Positions 16,754 through 24,257 of a stretch of DNA of 35,946 nucleotides are shown here, in pieces. How positions within the stretch are numbered: the first letter of the stretch is position 1; each line of letters starts with the position of its first letter. Under the pieces are notes generated by a model that made no database searches, was not told the origin of the DNA, and worked only from the letters and a program-made list of their open reading frames with translations. Both the position numbers and the translations under genes were made by a program. This DNA is from JBEHWX01 sp048498995. Its GTDB lineage: Bacteria; Bacteroidota; Ignavibacteria; OLB7. The stretch lies in assembly GCA_048498995.1 (NCBI GenBank), contig JBEHWX010000061.1:1-35946 (forward strand), written 5' to 3'.

Positions 16754-17890
16754 CTACACTTCCTTCGGGCGCGCACTCAAGTGTCTTTCGCCGGCGAGCG
16801 AAAATTCGTCGCCGCTCCGGTCCGGCTCCGCCCCCCGCTCCGGGGCCGGCGCGCGGCGCATCACCAGGAGCATCACCAGCCCGATGGCGATCACGGCGAA
16901 CTCCCGCCCCCGCTTCAGCGCCACGATTCTGGCCGATGTGGCCACCGGATCGGCGAATCCGAAGGCGACCATCAGCCCGGTGATCGTCCAGTCCTGCGCC
17001 CCGATGCCGATCGGCAGCACGAACAGCACCATCCTGACGATGGAGCTGACCGCGTCGAGCGCGTAGCCGTCACCGAGGCCGGACGCGAGGCCGAGCCAGC
17101 GGAGGATGATGTAGAGCTCCACGCCGTTGAGCGCCCACGCGACGAATCCGAGCAGAAACGCCCCGAGCAGGGCCATGCCGTTCTTCCGGGCCGAACGGGC
17201 TATCAGGTCCTCGATGCTGTGCAGCTCGGCCACTATCACGTTCCAACGCCGATGCCAGGGCCCATCCCCTTGCGATGGATAGAGCCAGCGGACCAGCGGC
17301 TTGAACCAGATCAGCGCCGCCAACAGCGAGGTCAGCAGGATCAGGATGCCGAAGGCGGCCCAGAGCACCGCCGTCGTGAAATAGGTGATACCGAAGGCCT
17401 TCACCGAGGCGCGGTTGATCGCGTCGTAGGAGATGGCCACGCCGGAGATGACGTAGAACACCTGCGCCACGATCATCGTGAACCGGGAGAGGAGATACGA
17501 GGTCGTGGCCTCGACGCGCCCCATGCCGCAGGAGCTCCTGAGCATGGCGATCTTCATCGGCTCGCCGATGATGGCCCCTCCCGGAAGAACGTTGGTCAAC
17601 GCCTCGCACCGGAGCCTGATCGAGACGAGGCGGAGGAACGAGGGACGGGGGGCATCGAAGACGAGCCACCAGGCGAGGGTGTCGCACAGGTAGTTGATGG
17701 TCGCCAGCCCCAGCACCATCGCCACCAGAAGCGGGAAGGAGCGTCCGGGAGAGGTGGCCAGCTTCTCGATGTCGAGATTGCGCACCAGCAGCGCGAACGT
17801 GCCGAATCCGACCAGGGCAAGCACTCCCTGCAGGATCCTGTCGATCGGCAGTCGTCTGGCCCCGGCACGGGAAGGGAGGTCGTGGGACAT
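16754..17890 (-). CDS. LPG_synthase_TM / flippase-like integral membrane protein, 378 aa
   Basis: About eight membrane helices spread through residues 20-345, with the family's features: an N-terminal helix VLALVGFGTFALLVRNLD, a conserved LPGGAIIGEPMKIAML segment (about 102-117), and a late VLFVLPIGIGAQDWTI segment (about 293-308). The family (lysylphosphatidylglycerol synthase TM domain, related to UPF0104 and AglD-like proteins) handles lipid-linked substrates, often as putative flippases. It lacks the C-terminal synthase domain, so lipid aminoacylation is not expected. The C-terminal tail is hydrophilic. It might serve the glycosylation genes at 24-32 kb, but the distance makes that speculative. 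Confidence 0.8.
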   Translation of the reverse strand: MSHDLPSRAGARRLPIDRILQGVLALVGFGTFALLVRNLDIEKLATSPGRSFPLLVAMVLGLATINYLCDTLAWWLVFDAPRPSFLRLVSIRLRCEALTNVLPGGAIIGEPMKIAMLRSSCGMGRVEATTSYLLSRFTMIVAQVFYVISGVAISYDAINRASVKAFGITYFTTAVLWAAFGILILLTSLLAALIWFKPLVRWLYPSQGDGPWHRRWNVIVAELHSIEDLIARSARKNGMALLGAFLLGFVAWALNGVELYIILRWLGLASGLGDGYALDAVSSIVRMVLFVLPIGIGAQDWTITGLMVAFGFADPVATSARIVALKRGREFAVIAIGLVMLLVMRRAPAPERGAEPDRSGDEFSLAGERHLSARPKEV

Positions 17891-18059
17891 ATCTCGACAA
17901 AGAAACGACTATCGTCGCTGACGGGCAAGCCGCCCGGGCCGATACCCCTTCGGCACCGCCGGCACCCGTTCCCGGTGCCCGGATGTCGGGCCGAGTGGAA
18001 GCGAGCCGGAGCCGGCGCATCGGGCGTTATGTTATGGATCTCATACGCATACAATTCCC

Positions 18060-18734
18060 ATGTTCGATTTGACGCATACGACTCGGCTCGGGATGCCGGC
18101 ATGGCCGGGCGATCCGCCGTTTGCCGCCGAAACGATCGCCACGGTGGAGCGGGATGGATATTTTCTCCGGAGCCTTTTTCTCTGCGAGCATACCGGCACG
18201 CATTTCGGCGCCCCGGCGCATTTCCATGCCGACGGGATCACCGCGGATATGTTCGCGCCGGAGGAGCTGGTGCGCCCGGCCGTGACGATCGACGTGCGCC
18301 CACGGGCGGCGCGTGATCGGGATTTCCGCGTGACGCCCGCGACGATCGTGGAGTGGGAGGCGATATACGGTCGGATACCCGAGGGATGCGTGGTGCTGGT
18401 CGCCACCGGCTGGAGCCGGTTCTGGAGCGATCCGCCGGCCTATGCCGGCATCGATGGCCGGGGAGCGCTCCACTTCCCCGGCGTGACGGTCGAGGCGGCG
18501 CGGCTGCTCGGCGACGAACGGCGCGCCATCGGGCTCGGCATCGACACGCTCGGCATCGATGGCGGCGACGACGCGACGCTGGCGGTCAACGCGTGGTGGC
18601 TTGCCGGGCGCCGCTACCACCTGGAGAACCTGAAGATCCCGGAGGAGCTTCCGCCGACCGGGCTGACGCTCGTGGCGGCGCCGTTGAAGATCGAGGGGAG
18701 CTCCGGCGCCCCCGCCCGCGTCCTCGCCTGGTGA
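18060..18734 (+). CDS. cyclase-family (kynurenine formamidase-like) protein, 224 aa
   Basis: The family contains metal-dependent hydrolases such as KynB. This member has MPAWPGDPP at the N-terminus and EHTGTHFGAPAHF (43-55), but the Asp of the HxGTHxDxP metal motif is Gly50. The later metal-binding His before the IENL-type motif also appears replaced by Asn (AVNAWWLAGRRYHLENL), while His44, His48 and the Glu of ENL remain. I recall a subfamily with similar changes and the same LPPTG...GSSGAPARVLA tail, so this may be a distinct branch. ATG 18060 has no visible ribosome site, and the A/T-rich region just upstream (18025-18050) might allow a short or leaderless transcript. It is divergent from the flippase-like gene. 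Confidence 0.82.
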   Translation: MFDLTHTTRLGMPAWPGDPPFAAETIATVERDGYFLRSLFLCEHTGTHFGAPAHFHADGITADMFAPEELVRPAVTIDVRPRAARDRDFRVTPATIVEWEAIYGRIPEGCVVLVATGWSRFWSDPPAYAGIDGRGALHFPGVTVEAARLLGDERRAIGLGIDTLGIDGGDDATLAVNAWWLAGRRYHLENLKIPEELPPTGLTLVAAPLKIEGSSGAPARVLAW

Positions 18735-18826
18735 GGGAGCGCTCCGGACGAGGGGGAGCTCAGCGCGACGTCGTGATACGATCGTATCCTGGCGGAAACG
18801 GCGCGGCATGCCGGGGATGAAACGAG

Positions 18827-18858
18827 AACGGGGATGCCACATGCGCGGCATCCCCGTT
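18827..18858. terminator. strong bidirectional terminator
   Basis: A 12-base-pair perfect stem, AACGGGGATGCC (18827-18838) with its complement (18847-18858), around an 8-base loop. It lies between the convergent cyclase-family gene (ends 18734) and rplI (ends 18907). T residues follow at the edge on the plus strand. Confidence 0.8.
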
Positions 18859-18906
18859 TCGTGTATCGATATCAGCTCCGGAGCGGACTCCGGAGGAATG
18901 AAAGGC

Positions 18907-19365
18907 TCAGTGCGACTCGCCGTCCTTGTCGACCACGAACACCTTCATCGTCGCGGTGACGTTCTGGTGCAGGCGGATGGAGACGTCGAACATGCCGAGC
19001 TGCCTGATCGGCTCCTCGAGCTGGATCTGGCGGCGGTCGACGTTGTGCCCCTGACGCGCGAGCTCCTCGGCGATCATGATCGCGGTAACGGAGCCGAAGA
19101 GGCGATCACCCTCACCGACCTTCATCGGGATGGTGATGGAGACGGACTCGAGCTTCTCGGCCTGTCCACGAGCCTCGGCCTCGATCTTGGCCTGCTGGGC
19201 ATCGTAACGGCGGCGCTCGGTTTCGATAGCGCGAAGCGATCCCGGCGTGGCGCGATAGGCGATCTGGCGCGGGATCAGGAAGTTGCGGGCGTACCCGTCC
19301 TTGACTTCGATGATATCGCCAATGAGCCCGAGGTTCTCGTAGTTCTGGCGAAGGATAACTTTCAT
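18907..19365 (-). CDS. rplI: 50S ribosomal protein L9
   Basis: Binds 23S rRNA and stabilises the L1 region of the 50S subunit. The N-terminal domain MKVILRQNYENLGLIGDIIEVKDGYARNFLIPRQIA (residues 1-36) is typical, then a connecting helix (about 42-75) and the C-terminal domain. At 152 aa it is a normal size. TAGGAA precedes ATG 19365. It follows ssb by 89 bases and ends the block before a strong terminator. The usual S18 gene between ssb and rplI is missing. Its leader contains CGTACTTGAAA (19394-19404), also present in the rplY leader. Confidence 0.97.
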   Translation of the reverse strand: MKVILRQNYENLGLIGDIIEVKDGYARNFLIPRQIAYRATPGSLRAIETERRRYDAQQAKIEAEARGQAEKLESVSITIPMKVGEGDRLFGSVTAIMIAEELARQGHNVDRRQIQLEEPIRQLGMFDVSIRLHQNVTATMKVFVVDKDGESH

Positions 19366-19454
19366 TGGATTGTTCCTACCCTGGATGCTGTGTCGTACTT
19401 GAAATTCAAACTGCTACCACCGCCGTCGCGGGCTCTCTCTCGCGAGGGACGCAC

Positions 19455-19976
19455 TCAGCGTCCGTTGGAACCGAATACAGCCGTCGTATCGGGATTGAGC
19501 AGACGATCAAAGGAATCCTCGGAGATGGTCGAGCGCGCGGTGGAGCTGAACTCCTCCTCGCAATCGTAGGCCGAGAAATCCTCGTCCCGATCCTCCATCA
19601 CGATCACGTCGTCGCCGACATCGGCAACGCGGCGCTTGTTCAGGAACTGAATCCTGCGCGCCTTGATCTCGACGGTGGAGCGGGTCGCGCCATCCTCGGT
19701 CTGCCAGGTACGGCTCTGAAGCTCACCTTCGACAAGAACCGCGCTCCCTTTGCGGAGCTTATCGACGCAGCTTTCGGCCAGCTTGTTCCAGGCCACCACG
19801 CCGACGTAGCAGACATCCTCCTGCCACTGGTTCTCTCCGTCCCGAAACTTCCGATTCGAAGCGATCGAGAAGTTGGCCACAGGCGTCCCGTTGCGGGTCT
19901 GGCGAATCACCGGATCCTTGGTGAGATTGCCTGCGATCAGTACGGAGTTGAGCTCGGGCATTTTCAGATCGGCCAT
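19455..19976 (-). CDS. ssb: single-stranded DNA-binding protein (SSB), 173 aa, without the usual acidic tip
   Basis: Binds ssDNA in replication and repair. The OB fold occupies about residues 7-113: ELNSVLIAGNLTKDPVIRQTRNGTPVANFSIA, then WNKLAESCVDKLRKGSAVLVEGELQSRTW. The remainder is acidic in the middle (VMEDRDEDFSAYDCEEEF) but ends in TTAVFGSNGR instead of the DDDIPF-like tip that recruits partner proteins. I chose ATG 19976, with TAGGAG 8 bases upstream; the frame is open to 20150 from a TTG, but that has no ribosome site. No tip is encoded in another frame just after the stop, so a simple frameshift is not the cause. Confidence 0.92.
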   Translation of the reverse strand: MADLKMPELNSVLIAGNLTKDPVIRQTRNGTPVANFSIASNRKFRDGENQWQEDVCYVGVVAWNKLAESCVDKLRKGSAVLVEGELQSRTWQTEDGATRSTVEIKARRIQFLNKRRVADVGDDVIVMEDRDEDFSAYDCEEEFSSTARSTISEDSFDRLLNPDTTAVFGSNGR

Positions 19977-20280
19977 ACGTAAATCTCCTACCAGTGATAT
20001 CGTTCGTTCATCATCGATTCCGTGGTTGTCGATCGATTCCTGCGCGAGGCGGATGAATATGAGCGCTTGGTAACTGCACGCCCGGAAGCGAGACTGGGGG
20101 GAATCAGGAATCCGTGAGGAAACAATCTTTTCGTGAGTTTCTCCGGCCAACGAACTTACGTCCGAACGGGGGAAATCTCACAAGAGATTTTTACAAAGTC
20201 CTGCTCCTCCCCGAGCCCCTCGGGGCGCGGATCCCGACGATCCGTCCGACATGGCCGGACGGATCATCCGGTTCACGTTG
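19977..20280. other. 304-base gap between rpsF and ssb with three hairpins
   Basis: The gap holds three stems: GATCCGTCCG with its complement (20239-20248 and 20256-20265), CCCCGAG/CTCGGGG around CCC (about 20210-20226), and AAATCTC/GAGATTT around ACAA (20173-20190), with A/T-rich sequence in and after the last. They may act as an attenuator or terminator between rpsF and ssb. I found no S18 gene in any frame here. Confidence 0.6.
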
Positions 20281-20697
20281 TCAGCGCTCCTTCTCTTTCT
20301 CGCCGGCCGGGGCATTGCCCTCGCCCGCCTCGGCGGCCTGCTCCTCGGCGGCGGCCTCGTTGGCCATCCGGGTGCGGACATCCTCGCGGCGACGCAGATC
20401 CAGATCGCTGAACTGCAGGATCAGGTGGCGGATCACGTTCTCCTCGATGTGGAAGAAGCGCTCCAGCTGCGGCACCAGCTCGGCCGGGCCCTCGAACTCG
20501 AACTGAACGTAGTAGCCGTTGTTCTTCTTGTCGATCGCATAGGCGAGGCGACGACGGCCCCAGTGATTCGCGGTCTTGATCTCGCCGCCGTTGCGCGTGA
20601 TGAATTCCGCGATGCGGTCGACCATCTGCGTGGTCTGATCATCCTCGAGCGCACCGTTGACAATCACGGTGGTCTCGTAGTGTCTCTTGGTCTTCAC
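20281..20697 (-). CDS. rpsF: 30S ribosomal protein S6
   Basis: Binds 16S rRNA with S18 in the platform of the 30S subunit. The motifs HYETTVIVNG (residues 6-15 from the chosen start), YAIDKKNNGYYVQFEFEG and ERFFHIEENVIRHLILQF are typical. The start is a GTG at 20697, fixed by AGAGGAG 10 bases upstream; the open frame runs further to 20751 but has no start signal. The C-terminus has an Ala/Glu-rich extension of about 35 residues ending in KEKER. rpsR, normally paired with it, is not nearby. Confidence 0.95.
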   Translation of the reverse strand: MKTKRHYETTVIVNGALEDDQTTQMVDRIAEFITRNGGEIKTANHWGRRRLAYAIDKKNNGYYVQFEFEGPAELVPQLERFFHIEENVIRHLILQFSDLDLRRREDVRTRMANEAAAEEQAAEAGEGNAPAGEKEKER

Positions 20698-20797
20698 GTA
20701 TGTATAACTCCTCTGGTTAACGTCTATGATATCATCATATCGCCAGCCCACCGCCGGCGGCGGCAGGCAGGAGTGGGTGCCGGATCTCCGGAATCCT

Positions 20798-21469
20798 TCA
20801 TGATCCCGGAGCCTCGCGGCTCCCGCCCTCGGCGTCCTCCCGGTTCGACTTCTCCCGCGCGGCCGGTGCCTTCACGGCATCCTCGACGCGGGAGCTCCCC
20901 TTCTGGGAGCGGCTGTTGAACCGGCTCATCGTCTGCGCCGTTCCATCGGCGACCCATGCCAGCACGACCTGACGTGCCTCCTCGATCATCGCGCCGACGG
21001 TGATCTTCTCGGCCGCTGGAAACGGCGAGAGGACGTAGTCGGCCATCATCCCGCGCGGGAACTCGTTCCCCACGCCGCAGCGCAGCCGCGGGAACGTGTC
21101 GGCGCCGAGATGATAGATGAGCGATTCGAGACCGTTGTGTCCGCCGGATGAGCCGGATGCCTTCAGTTGCACCCGACCCACCGGGAACTGAATCTCATCG
21201 GTGATCACCAGCATCTCCTCGGGGGAGACGCCGTGCCGCTCGGCAAGCTGCCGCGCGGCGATCCCGCTGTTGTTCATGTAGGTCGTCGGCTTGACCAGCA
21301 GAAGGTCGTGTCCGCGCCATCGCCCCCGCGCCTCGTAGTAGTCCCCTTTACCGGGACCGAACTCCGCGCGGAGGGTCTCGGCCACGGCGTCGAGCACCAG
21401 CCACCCGATGTTGTGTCGGGTCGCGTGATACTGCGCGCCGGGATTTCCGAGACCGATCACCACCTTCAT
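20798..21469 (-). CDS. pth: peptidyl-tRNA hydrolase, 223 aa
   Basis: Cleaves peptide from peptidyl-tRNA released by stalled ribosomes. Conserved residues are Asn9 in GLGNPG, catalytic His19 in TRHNIG, Asn66/67 in TYMNNSG, Asp91 and Asn112 in GSSGGHNGL. The C-terminus is about 30 residues longer than most bacterial Pth, basic and polar. It starts 14 bases after the rplY stop, the common rplY-pth operon pairing. The ribosome site is weak (GGAT). Confidence 0.96.
   Translation of the reverse strand: MKVVIGLGNPGAQYHATRHNIGWLVLDAVAETLRAEFGPGKGDYYEARGRWRGHDLLLVKPTTYMNNSGIAARQLAERHGVSPEEMLVITDEIQFPVGRVQLKASGSSGGHNGLESLIYHLGADTFPRLRCGVGNEFPRGMMADYVLSPFPAAEKITVGAMIEEARQVVLAWVADGTAQTMSRFNSRSQKGSSRVEDAVKAPAAREKSNREDAEGGSREAPGS
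20809..20822. repeat. small hairpin element GAGCC-TCGC-GGCTC
   Basis: A copy of the element at 12728-12740 and 15306-15319, here inside the last codons of pth, where it encodes part of the extra tail. Confidence 0.55.
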
Positions 21470-21483
21470 AGGATCATCCGTGA

Positions 21484-22095
21484 TCAGGCTTCGGTCTTTC
21501 CTTTGGCGATCACCTCCGGCTCGGAGGCACCGGCGGTGCCGGCGGCGTCGGTGCGCGGGGCGGCAACGGCCACCACGGCGGCCTCGCCGGCGGTCAGCAC
21601 GGTCACGTTCGGCACGGAGATATCGCTGACGTGCAGCGACTCACCGATACCGAGCTTGGTGACGTCGACTTCGATGTGCTCCGGCAGGTCGCTCGGCATG
21701 CACTCGATCTCGACCTTGTGCAGGATAAAGTCCACGATGCCGCCATCGCGCTGTCCGGCCGCCTGGCCGACGATGACGACCGGGACCTCGACGCGCACCT
21801 TCTCATCGGCCGCGACACCCTGGAGGTCGAAGTGGACCGGACGATCGGTGATCGGATCGAAGGTGATATCCTTCAGCACGCAGGTCTTCTCGGTGCCGTC
21901 GTCGAGACGGAGCCGGATGATGTGCGAATCGGAGGTGTAGATGAGGGGACGGAGGGCGAGTTCAGTCGCAGCAACCGCGATCGGGGTCTCCCCATGGAAG
22001 TAGTAGATCCCGGGGACCTGGCTCTTCCGGCGCAGGGCGCGCGCGAGGCTGCGGCCAGGCGTACGAAGCGACGCCTGTAGCAGAATTTCGCTCAT
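21484..22095 (-). CDS. rplY: 50S ribosomal protein L25 (CTC/TL5 type), 203 aa
   Basis: Binds 5S rRNA. The N-terminal L25 domain (about residues 3-92) includes ARALRRKSQVPGIYYFHGETPIAV and DITFDPITDRPVHFDL; the second, TL5-like beta domain (about 95-180) follows, so this is the long CTC form. The tail is Ala-rich and lower complexity. AAAGGAA precedes ATG 22095 with good spacing. The gene pairs with pth, as is usual. Its leader carries an inverted repeat and a perfect TTGACA. Confidence 0.95.
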   Translation of the reverse strand: MSEILLQASLRTPGRSLARALRRKSQVPGIYYFHGETPIAVAATELALRPLIYTSDSHIIRLRLDDGTEKTCVLKDITFDPITDRPVHFDLQGVAADEKVRVEVPVVIVGQAAGQRDGGIVDFILHKVEIECMPSDLPEHIEVDVTKLGIGESLHVSDISVPNVTVLTAGEAAVVAVAAPRTDAAGTAGASEPEVIAKGKTEA

Positions 22096-22111
22096 GCTTC
22101 GGTTCCTTTTC

Positions 22112-22180
22112 TCAAGTACGCGATTAGTGAACGAGTCGGTGGAAGGGGCGCTTTCGACGTGGCGGAGAATGCGTACTTGA
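22112..22180 (-). promoter_or_regulatory. inverted repeat in the rplY leader
   Basis: TCAAGTACGC at 22112-22121 and its exact complement GCGTACTTGA at 22171-22180, about 49 bases apart, just upstream of rplY. The nearer arm overlaps the region of the ribosome-binding site, so pairing could mask it. A perfect TTGACA (22208-22213, minus strand) lies upstream, but no good -10 follows it. The gap 22096-22358 also has a 14-base direct repeat, CCGGCGGCGGA-type, at 22277-22304. Confidence 0.4.
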
Positions 22181-22358
22181 AAAAGCCACGCCTGCCGCGC
22201 ACCTTCATGTCAAAGAAACTGTCGTGAGAATCCCCCATCGGGCCGCCGATACCGGCGCGTGACCGACGAGGGATAACCGGCGGCGGACTACCGGCGGCGG
22301 AGGGCCGCGATCCAGAGATCGGGCGTCCCTGAGCTCGAGTGTCCGTGGGCTCGGGGGA

Positions 22359-23291
22359 TCAGTCGAAGTCGAAGAGCTTCGAGATCGACTGATTGCTGTG
22401 CGTTCTGATGATCGCCTCGGCGAACACCTTGGCGACCGACTTCACGGTGATCTTCGACGACTGGCGGGCCAGCGGAAGCGTGTCGGTCACCAGGAGCTGT
22501 TCGATCGGCGCCTCCTCCAGCAGCTCGAAGGCCTTGCCGCTGAGCACGCCGTGCGTACAGGCTCCGTAAATCTTCTCGGCGCCATGCTCCTTCAGCGCGT
22601 GCACCGCGTTGGTGAAGGTGCCGGCGGTATCGACCAGGTCGTCGACGATCAGGATGTTCCGGCCGGCGACCTCACCGACCACGTTCATCACCTCGGCCAC
22701 GTTCGGGCGGGGACGGCGCTTGTCGATGAACATCAGCCCGGCATCCAGGCGCTTGGCGTAGGCGCGGGCCAGCTTGAGTCCGCCCACATCCGGAGAGGCG
22801 ATCGTCAGGCGCGAGAGCTCAATCTTCCGGATATGCCTCGTGAAGACGGGAGAGGCATAGAGATGATCGAACGGGATATCGAAGAATCCCTGGATCTGCG
22901 CCGCGTGCAGGTCCATCGTGATCACCCGGTCGGCGCCGGCCTCGGTGATCAGGTTGGCCATCAGCTTCGCGGTGATCGCCACGCGGGGCTGGTCCTTCCT
23001 GTCCTGCCGGGCATAGCCGAAGTAGGGAATCACGGCGGTGATCCGGTTGGCCGAGGCGCGCCGGGCCGCGTCGATCAGCATCAGCAGCTCGAAGAAGTTA
23101 TCGGCTGGCGGCTGCGTCGACTGAACGATGAAGACATCCTCGCCGCGGATGTTCTCGTCGTACTTCACCCAGATCTCTCCGTCGGAGAAGTTGCGGATGA
23201 GAACTTTTCCGAGCGGCACTCCCGCCGCTTTCGCGATCCGTGCTGCAAGCTCCGGATTCGACCGGCCGGTAACGATCTTGAACTTCGACAT
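22359..23291 (-). CDS. prs: ribose-phosphate pyrophosphokinase (PRPP synthetase), 310 aa
   Basis: Transfers pyrophosphate from ATP to ribose 5-phosphate to make PRPP for nucleotide, His and Trp synthesis. Motifs in order: NFSDGEIWVKYDENIRGEDVF (about 34-54), the flexible loop RQDRKDQPR, DLHAAQIQGFF, and the PRPP-binding loop IVDDLVDTAGTF. The length is normal. Start ATG 23291 has no strong ribosome site. A tRNA-Gln gene lies 88 bases upstream in the same direction, so the two may share a transcript. Confidence 0.97.
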   Translation of the reverse strand: MSKFKIVTGRSNPELAARIAKAAGVPLGKVLIRNFSDGEIWVKYDENIRGEDVFIVQSTQPPADNFFELLMLIDAARRASANRITAVIPYFGYARQDRKDQPRVAITAKLMANLITEAGADRVITMDLHAAQIQGFFDIPFDHLYASPVFTRHIRKIELSRLTIASPDVGGLKLARAYAKRLDAGLMFIDKRRPRPNVAEVMNVVGEVAGRNILIVDDLVDTAGTFTNAVHALKEHGAEKIYGACTHGVLSGKAFELLEEAPIEQLLVTDTLPLARQSSKITVKSVAKVFAEAIIRTHSNQSISKLFDFD

Positions 23292-23378
23292 GTATGCTGG
23301 ATCTCGGGCCCGTTTGGGAGCGGTCAGCGTGAACGTGAATGCCGCTCGCTCCGATCGAGACGCGCGGCATTCGGACGG

Positions 23379-23450
<72 letters not shown>

Positions 23451-23488
23451 ACGACCGCGACAGGGATAGCTCCTGCGCAGAGGAATCA

Positions 23489-23519
23489 CAAATATACAGA
23501 GGGGGTGGATACAGCCAAA
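23489..23519 (-). promoter_or_regulatory. FCB-type promoter for tRNA-Gln
   Basis: On the minus strand TTTG (23516-23519), then exactly 19 bases, then TATATTTG (23489-23496), a full match to TTTG-N19-TAnnTTTG known from Bacteroidota. It also allows a sigma-70 reading (TTGGCT, 16 bases, TATATT). It would start transcription about 30-40 bases before the tRNA. Confidence 0.65.
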
Positions 23520-23681
23520 AGTGAATAGATGTGCCGCCGGGGTGGAGATCCGGGAGAATGGCGAGGCTCGCCGGCGGCGTGCAACCGCCCGCGCGCCGAA
23601 AATCCCCCGATTACGCCCCCGATCGGGACTCTCGAACGATATCGGACCGATGCCCCGCCGAGGCCGGAGGGTGCCCGCGGG

Positions 23682-24137
23682 TCAGATCTTCGCCTTGAGG
23701 ATCTCCGGCAGGGCGGTCGAGAAGAGGTCCTTGTCGTTCTTGTAGCTCAGCCGGCCATGTACCGACTCCAGCGGCAGCCACTGCACGTCGCTCACCTCGT
23801 GGCCATGCGTCTGGATCCCCTCGCCGAGATAGCGCATCAGGTACCAGGTAACGGTCTTGGCCACGAGCTGCCGTTTCCGGTTGACGAAGAAGTAGCGGGT
23901 CGGCGGCAGATCGGCGGTGATCTCCGCCTTTGCCCCCGACTCCTCTTCCACCTCACGGACGGCGGTCTCCTGCGGCGTCTCACCCGGCTCGATCCACCCC
24001 TTCGGGAATCCCCATCCGCCGTGAGCGCTGTGCTGGATCAGCAGAATCTCGATGCCGGCCTCGCCGCGGCGCACCACGATCCCTCCGGCTGAGAATTCGG
24101 TCACTCGTTCCATACGCCCCATGCGAGATGTCAACAT
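23682..24137 (-). CDS. Nudix hydrolase, 151 aa
   Basis: Cleaves nucleoside diphosphate-linked compounds. The box GWIEPGETPQETAVREVEEESGA fits GX5EX7REUXEEXGU in full. The strand SAGGIVVRRGEAGIEILLIQHS before it and GGWGFPKG resemble diadenosine polyphosphate hydrolases. Substrate is unproven. GGAGG lies 4 bases before ATG 24137; a TTG 3 bases further on would have better spacing, and ATG 24122 or 24113 are other options. It is the first gene of the block that leads to tRNA-Gln and prs. Confidence 0.88.
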   Translation of the reverse strand: MLTSRMGRMERVTEFSAGGIVVRRGEAGIEILLIQHSAHGGWGFPKGWIEPGETPQETAVREVEEESGAKAEITADLPPTRYFFVNRKRQLVAKTVTWYLMRYLGEGIQTHGHEVSDVQWLPLESVHGRLSYKNDKDLFSTALPEILKAKI

Positions 24138-24257
24138 CCTTCCTCCGGCCTGCGGATGCCGGAGAAGTGTGTGCTCACGGAGATCGCTCCCCTCGATCGG
24201 GACGCGATCCCTCCGTCGGTTCGTCCTGTCCGTCGTCACGCTCCTCGGCGATGACGC

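Noticed and set aside
19977..20150. Longer ssb from a TTG at 20150
   Set aside because: No ribosome site there; TAGGAG precedes ATG 19976, where SSB similarity begins.
20698..20751. Longer rpsF start at 20751
   Set aside because: The upstream residues are not S6-like, and a strong AGAGGAG sits right before GTG 20697.
24125..24140. TTGACA near the Nudix start as a promoter
   Set aside because: It lies inside the likely first codons, with no matching -10 at usual spacing.
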